A stretch of 8,218 nt of DNA from Bacteroidales bacterium (GTDB lineage: Bacteria > Bacteroidota > Bacteroidia > Bacteroidales > WCHB1-69), in contig JAKSMH010000032.1 in the NCBI GenBank assembly GCA_024400715.1, positions 1 to 8,218 of the forward strand, written 5' to 3'. A program made the translations under genes and the position numbers. The notes under the pieces were generated by a model, which saw only the letters and a program-made list of their open reading frames with translations, was not told the origin of the DNA and made no database searches. Below, piece by piece: positions 6,203 to 8,218 of this stretch; within the stretch, counting starts at the first letter, position 1; every line of letters begins with the position of its first letter.

Positions 6203-6210
6203 TAATTTTG
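6203..6210 (+). promoter_or_regulatory. possible -7 box, plus strand
   Basis: TAATTTTG followed by CC matches TAnnTTTG, but no TTTG -33 element is present. It would read through 6223-6305, where only very short frames are seen (16 codons from 6223), toward the better promoter at 6306-6334. It may be a second start for the same transcript. Confidence 0.25.
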
Positions 6211-6305
6211 CCGCGGTTTTCAATGAAAAAGGAAACAAAAAGAAAATTCACATCATATTCTTATTCATTATGAAAAACATGGGAAAAATAAAAAATTTTT
6301 ACGCT

Positions 6306-6334
6306 TTTGCAAACCGAAAATATTTGTATTTTTG
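6306..6334 (+). promoter_or_regulatory. promoter for structured leader and downstream genes
   Basis: TTTG (6306-6309), 17 bases, then TATTTTTG (6327-6334): both parts of the Bacteroidota -33/-7 promoter are present, the only such complete pair I found in the window. The expected start is near 6341, giving a leader of about 230 nt before the ATG at 6573. Confidence 0.6.
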
Positions 6335-6340
6335 TGACGT

Positions 6341-6572
6341 CAATTTTAAGAAATACGAAGCGTTATGCTCGTCTTGCTAATGGAAATGTGAGAAACTTCT
6401 ATGATGTGCAAGAAAGTATAACGGTTCGCGCTGTTATAGCGTGGACTGTTTACCATGTCTGCATATCAGGGTCTATCTCACAACCTCCATTAGAAGATGC
6501 GGTATATCAGTACCACGCTTCTTTTATATCTCTCCATTTAGGTACTGTGTGGAGATAATTTAAGGTAAAAAA
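6341..6572 (+). ncRNA. structured 5' leader or small RNA, family not recognised
   Basis: Between a promoter and the ATG at 6573 the transcript can form several hairpins. P0: 6355-6372, six pairs with one bulge, loop GTTAT. P2: 6420-6432 with 6438-6450, 13 unbroken pairs (three G-U), again with loop GTTAT. P1: TGTGAGA (6387-6393) with TCTCACA (6476-6482), enclosing P2. P3: 6491-6526, seven pairs, a T/T mismatch, two pairs, a bulge, four pairs, loop TATCAG. P4: TCTCCA (6531-6536) with TGGAGA (6550-6555). P2 and P3 are much longer than expected by chance; P0, P1 and P4 could be accidental. An 83-codon open frame (TTG 6307 to 6558) crosses it but begins within the -33 element of the promoter, has no plausible start and no recognisable features, so I regard it as non-coding. 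It could be a cis-acting leader (riboswitch or attenuator-like) or an independent RNA. Confidence 0.5.
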
Positions 6573-7112
6573 ATGAAAATAAAATTAATTTGCACTGTGT
6601 GGATAGCCGCCATGCTTTCTACTGCGACTTTCGCTAAACAATCAGAACCATCTTCCACTATTATAGAAATTATAAACAGTGGACAACACAAAATCAACGG
6701 ATACAAGTATTTATGTATGGAAAATCAAGGTAATCAATATGATCTTGAAAATAAATTTAATGCCTTTTTTGAAAGCATCGGCTTCACCATCCTCACGGAA
6801 GATGAAGAAGAAGAACTTCCTGAAAGCGAAAGAATATATGTTCTGTATGGCACATACTTCCATAAAGCTGTCCCTGACGCTCTTAACAATACAACTTTAA
6901 CCTTAAGAAACAAGGATGGAAAAATTATTTTCAGTTCAACTAGAGAATCAGCTTGTTTTATAAGTGTTAAAAATTGTGTTCGAAAAGGCTCTGACAAAAT
7001 TATTGAGGAAATTAGGGCACTAAATTATTCTTTTGATCCCTCTATTGTAGCAAAATCAACAAAAAATAAAAATTACGATGATGGGGTTAACACAAAAAGT
7101 TTTGACAAGTAA
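6573..7112 (+). CDS. secreted protein of unknown function, 179 aa
   Basis: A Sec signal peptide is clear: MKIK, a hydrophobic core (LICTVWIAAMLSTAT) and FAKQ with probable cleavage after A21; there is no lipobox Cys, so the product should be periplasmic or exported. The mature part contains YKYLCMENQGNQYDLENKF, an acidic run (TEDEEEELPESER, about 75-87), then YVLYGTYFH and LTLRNKDGKIIFSSTRES, which alternate as beta strands would. Cysteines at about 48, 128 and 135 could form one disulfide. The tail is Lys/Asn-rich and probably disordered. I do not recognise the family. ATG 6573 follows AAGG at 6562-6565 at a suitable distance. It follows the structured leader and precedes two TerB-like genes on the same strand by 78 bases, which may be one operon. 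The region is visibly more AT-rich than the MFS gene. Confidence 0.8.
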   Translation: MKIKLICTVWIAAMLSTATFAKQSEPSSTIIEIINSGQHKINGYKYLCMENQGNQYDLENKFNAFFESIGFTILTEDEEEELPESERIYVLYGTYFHKAVPDALNNTTLTLRNKDGKIIFSSTRESACFISVKNCVRKGSDKIIEEIRALNYSFDPSIVAKSTKNKNYDDGVNTKSFDK

Positions 7113-7190
7113 AAAAAGCAGGGAAGCCGAAAACTGCATTATAGAGTAGGTAAAAAAAGTTGTGCCCGACACGGATAAAGGGTTTTTATT
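7113..7190 (+). other. spacer between secreted protein and TerB-like gene
   Basis: This 78-bp gap has no clear terminator or promoter. It holds a small GC-rich island (GTGCCCGACACGG) unlike the AT-rich genes around it, and a weak CCC/GGG pairing followed by TTTTTA just before the ATG at 7191. Confidence 0.3.
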
Positions 7191-7562
7191 ATGAAATTTA
7201 ATAAAATTGAAATGACAGCAATAATGAATATGGCACATGCCATGATTATTGCTGATGGGAAAATTGAAGATACGGAAACTAGTATTATTTCGTCTGAAAT
7301 GATTAGATTTGGAATACCATTGAATGATTTTAAAGAGATTTTTATCAAAGGAAGAGATATGGATCCTGCATTTGCTATTGAAATTGTATCTAAAATGACA
7401 TATGAACAAAAAAAATATGTGGCAGCCTACCTTGGAACAATTATGTCTATAGATGAAAATATTAATGATAAAGAATTGGCATTATGGAGGTTGTTGTCAA
7501 ATTTATGTGGATTGCCATCAATGTCAGTAATAGATGCAGTAAAGTATATGACAGAATTTTAA
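7191..7562 (+). CDS. TerB-like helical protein, 123 aa
   Basis: A small soluble all-helical protein with the two-motif layout of TerB (tellurite-resistance B) domains: IIADGKIEDTE at 19-29 and MSIDENINDKE at 85-95, each an acidic Asp-rich turn between helices that in TerB binds metal. No signal peptide or membrane helix is seen, so it is cytoplasmic. There are no other ter genes (terA, C, D, Z) nearby, so a direct role in tellurite resistance is unlikely; stand-alone TerB-like proteins are found in many stress and membrane-associated settings. The same layout returns in the next gene (7617-8084), suggesting tandem paralogues that act together. No strong Shine-Dalgarno is visible ahead of the ATG. 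The fold assignment is by motif only. Confidence 0.75.
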   Translation: MKFNKIEMTAIMNMAHAMIIADGKIEDTETSIISSEMIRFGIPLNDFKEIFIKGRDMDPAFAIEIVSKMTYEQKKYVAAYLGTIMSIDENINDKELALWRLLSNLCGLPSMSVIDAVKYMTEF

Positions 7563-7571
7563 ATTATAAGA

Positions 7572-7588
7572 TCCAATTATTTATTGGA
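7572..7588 (+). other. small hairpin between the two TerB-like genes
   Basis: TCCAAT and ATTGGA form a six-pair stem around TATTT, 10 nt after the stop at 7562. No T tract follows, so it is not a standard terminator. It might mark an mRNA end or processing site, or be chance in AT-rich DNA. Confidence 0.3.
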
Positions 7589-7616
7589 CTGAAAAAATAT
7601 AATTTAGATAATAATT

Positions 7617-8084
7617 ATGGTAGCAATTTTAATTATCCTTGCAATCGTTTTCTTGCTAATTAGTGTGTCATTGCATAAACATGCAGACAAACAAGAAGAA
7701 AAATTTAACAATCGTCCTTCAACTATAAGCTCTCCTTCAGTTGATTTATTCACAAATCAGAAATATGCGATAATCAATGTATTAGCATGTGCACAAGGTA
7801 CCAACTCTATTAGCGCAAATAGCGATGAAGTTAATAACATTCTAAATCAATGGCTTTCTAGATTAGGGCTGAACAAATCAGACGTTGAGAAATCTATACT
7901 TCTTTCAATGAACTTTTCTCCTGAAAAATCTGTCCAAATTATAAGGAATTCGATGATTGAAATTAAAGATAAGGATTTTGTCCGTTCTGTTTATCGTGAT
8001 GTAGATCGTATAGCACGAATCTCTGGAGATGAAGACACAATTGAGTTTATGAAAGATTTGTTTAACGACATCCTCACCCATTAA
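7617..8084 (+). CDS. membrane-anchored TerB-like protein, 155 aa
   Basis: An N-terminal membrane helix (about residues 3-19, almost all Ile/Leu/Val) is followed by a basic and polar linker and a helical domain from about residue 47. The domain lines up with the neighbouring 123-aa protein: SRLGLNKSDVEKSI against its GIPLNDFKEIF, MNFSPEKSVQIIRNSM against MDPAFAIEIVSKM, and RIARISGDEDTIEFMKDL against IMSIDENINDKELALWRL. The first acidic motif is altered (ACAQGTN instead of IADGK), so metal binding at that site is probably lost; the second (SGDED) is kept. By charge the C-terminal domain is likely cytoplasmic. The stop at 8084 lies two bases before the inverted-repeat element at 8087, so the natural 3' end may have been altered by an insertion. 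Function is unknown; it probably works with the upstream TerB-like protein. Confidence 0.75.
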   Translation: MVAILIILAIVFLLISVSLHKHADKQEEKFNNRPSTISSPSVDLFTNQKYAIINVLACAQGTNSISANSDEVNNILNQWLSRLGLNKSDVEKSILLSMNFSPEKSVQIIRNSMIEIKDKDFVRSVYRDVDRIARISGDEDTIEFMKDLFNDILTH

Positions 8085-8086
8085 TG

Positions 8087-8205
8087 TTAGTGAGGGTGAC
8101 TAAAAAGTCCACAATGACGTTTTATTATTCGGACCCCCTATCTGAGAGAAGTTTCAAATATTAAAATATCAGAGGGTTAAAAAACTTTTTAGTCACCCTC
8201 ACTAA
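8087..8205. mobile_element. MITE-like element with perfect 22-bp terminal inverted repeats
   Basis: The arms 8087-8108 and 8184-8205 are exact reverse complements (22 of 22), beginning TTAGTGAGGGTGACTAAAAA. They enclose 75 AT-rich bases with no frame of note. Ends starting GAGGGTG or similar are of the kind seen on insertion sequences. No direct target duplication is visible; if the element proper begins at GAGGG, the flanks TTAGT and ACTAA are themselves complementary, as for elements that insert into palindromes. A long bidirectional terminator is the alternative, but 75 bases is a large loop and there is no T tract after either arm. A second small inverted pair, CCTCAC (8072-8077) with GTGAGG (8090-8095), links the end of the preceding gene to the left arm. 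Confidence 0.55.
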
Positions 8206-8218
8206 GTTATTTTATTGC

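Noticed and set aside
6307..6558. 83-codon open frame across the structured leader
   Set aside because: Its only starts are a TTG inside the promoter and weak internal ATGs; the sequence is better explained by long RNA hairpins, and the peptide has no recognisable domain. It stays possible that a small protein is made.
6341..6572. Retron-type msr-msd RNA
   Set aside because: The region is structured, but no reverse transcriptase gene is present in the window.
6623..7112. Lipoprotein assignment for the secreted protein
   Set aside because: The signal peptide ends in TATFAKQ without a lipobox cysteine.
7102..7145. TTGACA and TATAGA resembling a sigma-70 promoter before the first TerB-like gene
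   Set aside because: The boxes are 32 bp apart, and Bacteroidota do not use the TTGACA/TATAAT consensus; TTGACA is also inside the preceding coding region.

Overview
The window looks like an accessory stretch of a Bacteroidota (probably Bacteroidales) chromosome; the genus cannot be fixed from sequence alone. The reasons are the repeated TAnnTTTG-type -7 boxes ahead of genes, the general lack of strong Shine-Dalgarno sequences, A-rich start contexts, and the gene families present (DUF3990, AAA_14/DUF4143 ATPase, stand-alone LytTR regulator, IS4-type transposase remnant).

Layout: (1) 2-1279 (+), the 3' part of an MFSD1-like major facilitator permease, closed by a clear intrinsic terminator. 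(2) 2263-1347 (-), a two-gene cassette: a DUF3990 protein (ADP-ribosyltransferase-like) and a 155-aa partner joined by an ATGA stop/start overlap, with a -7 box and a palindrome just upstream. (3) 2355-3060, a scar region: a 313-bp near-identical copy of the 3' end of the gene at 4777-5709, followed by an internal fragment of an IS4-type transposase. (4) 3079-4534 (+), an AAA_14/DUF4143 ATPase preceded by three 13-bp direct repeats at an exact 33-bp period, the last ending 3 nt before its ATG. (5) 6094-4777 (-), a two-gene unit of a LytTR-only regulator and an overlapping single-pass membrane protein with a phosphodiester-glycosidase (NAGPA)-like outer domain. A tandem 21-bp-period repeat upstream is a candidate LytTR site. 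(6) 6306-8084 (+), a promoter, an approximately 230-nt leader that can fold into several long hairpins, then a secreted protein and two related TerB-like proteins, the second membrane-anchored. (7) 8087-8205, a perfect 22-bp inverted repeat enclosing 75 bp directly behind the last gene: a MITE-like element or an IS-derived end pair.

How parts may work together: the LytTR gene and its overlapping membrane partner resemble the regulator/membrane-inhibitor pairs called LytTR regulatory systems, here with an enzyme-like extracytoplasmic domain. The DUF3990 cassette has the compact, coupled arrangement of a toxin-antitoxin or effector/partner module. The 313-bp direct repeats bracket the transposase fragment and the ATPase, so that 2.1-kb block looks inserted into or duplicated at the 3' end of the LytTR-partner gene. 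The least explained part is the structured leader plus the secreted/TerB-like gene cluster. All functions are inferred from reading motifs by eye; no database search was possible.
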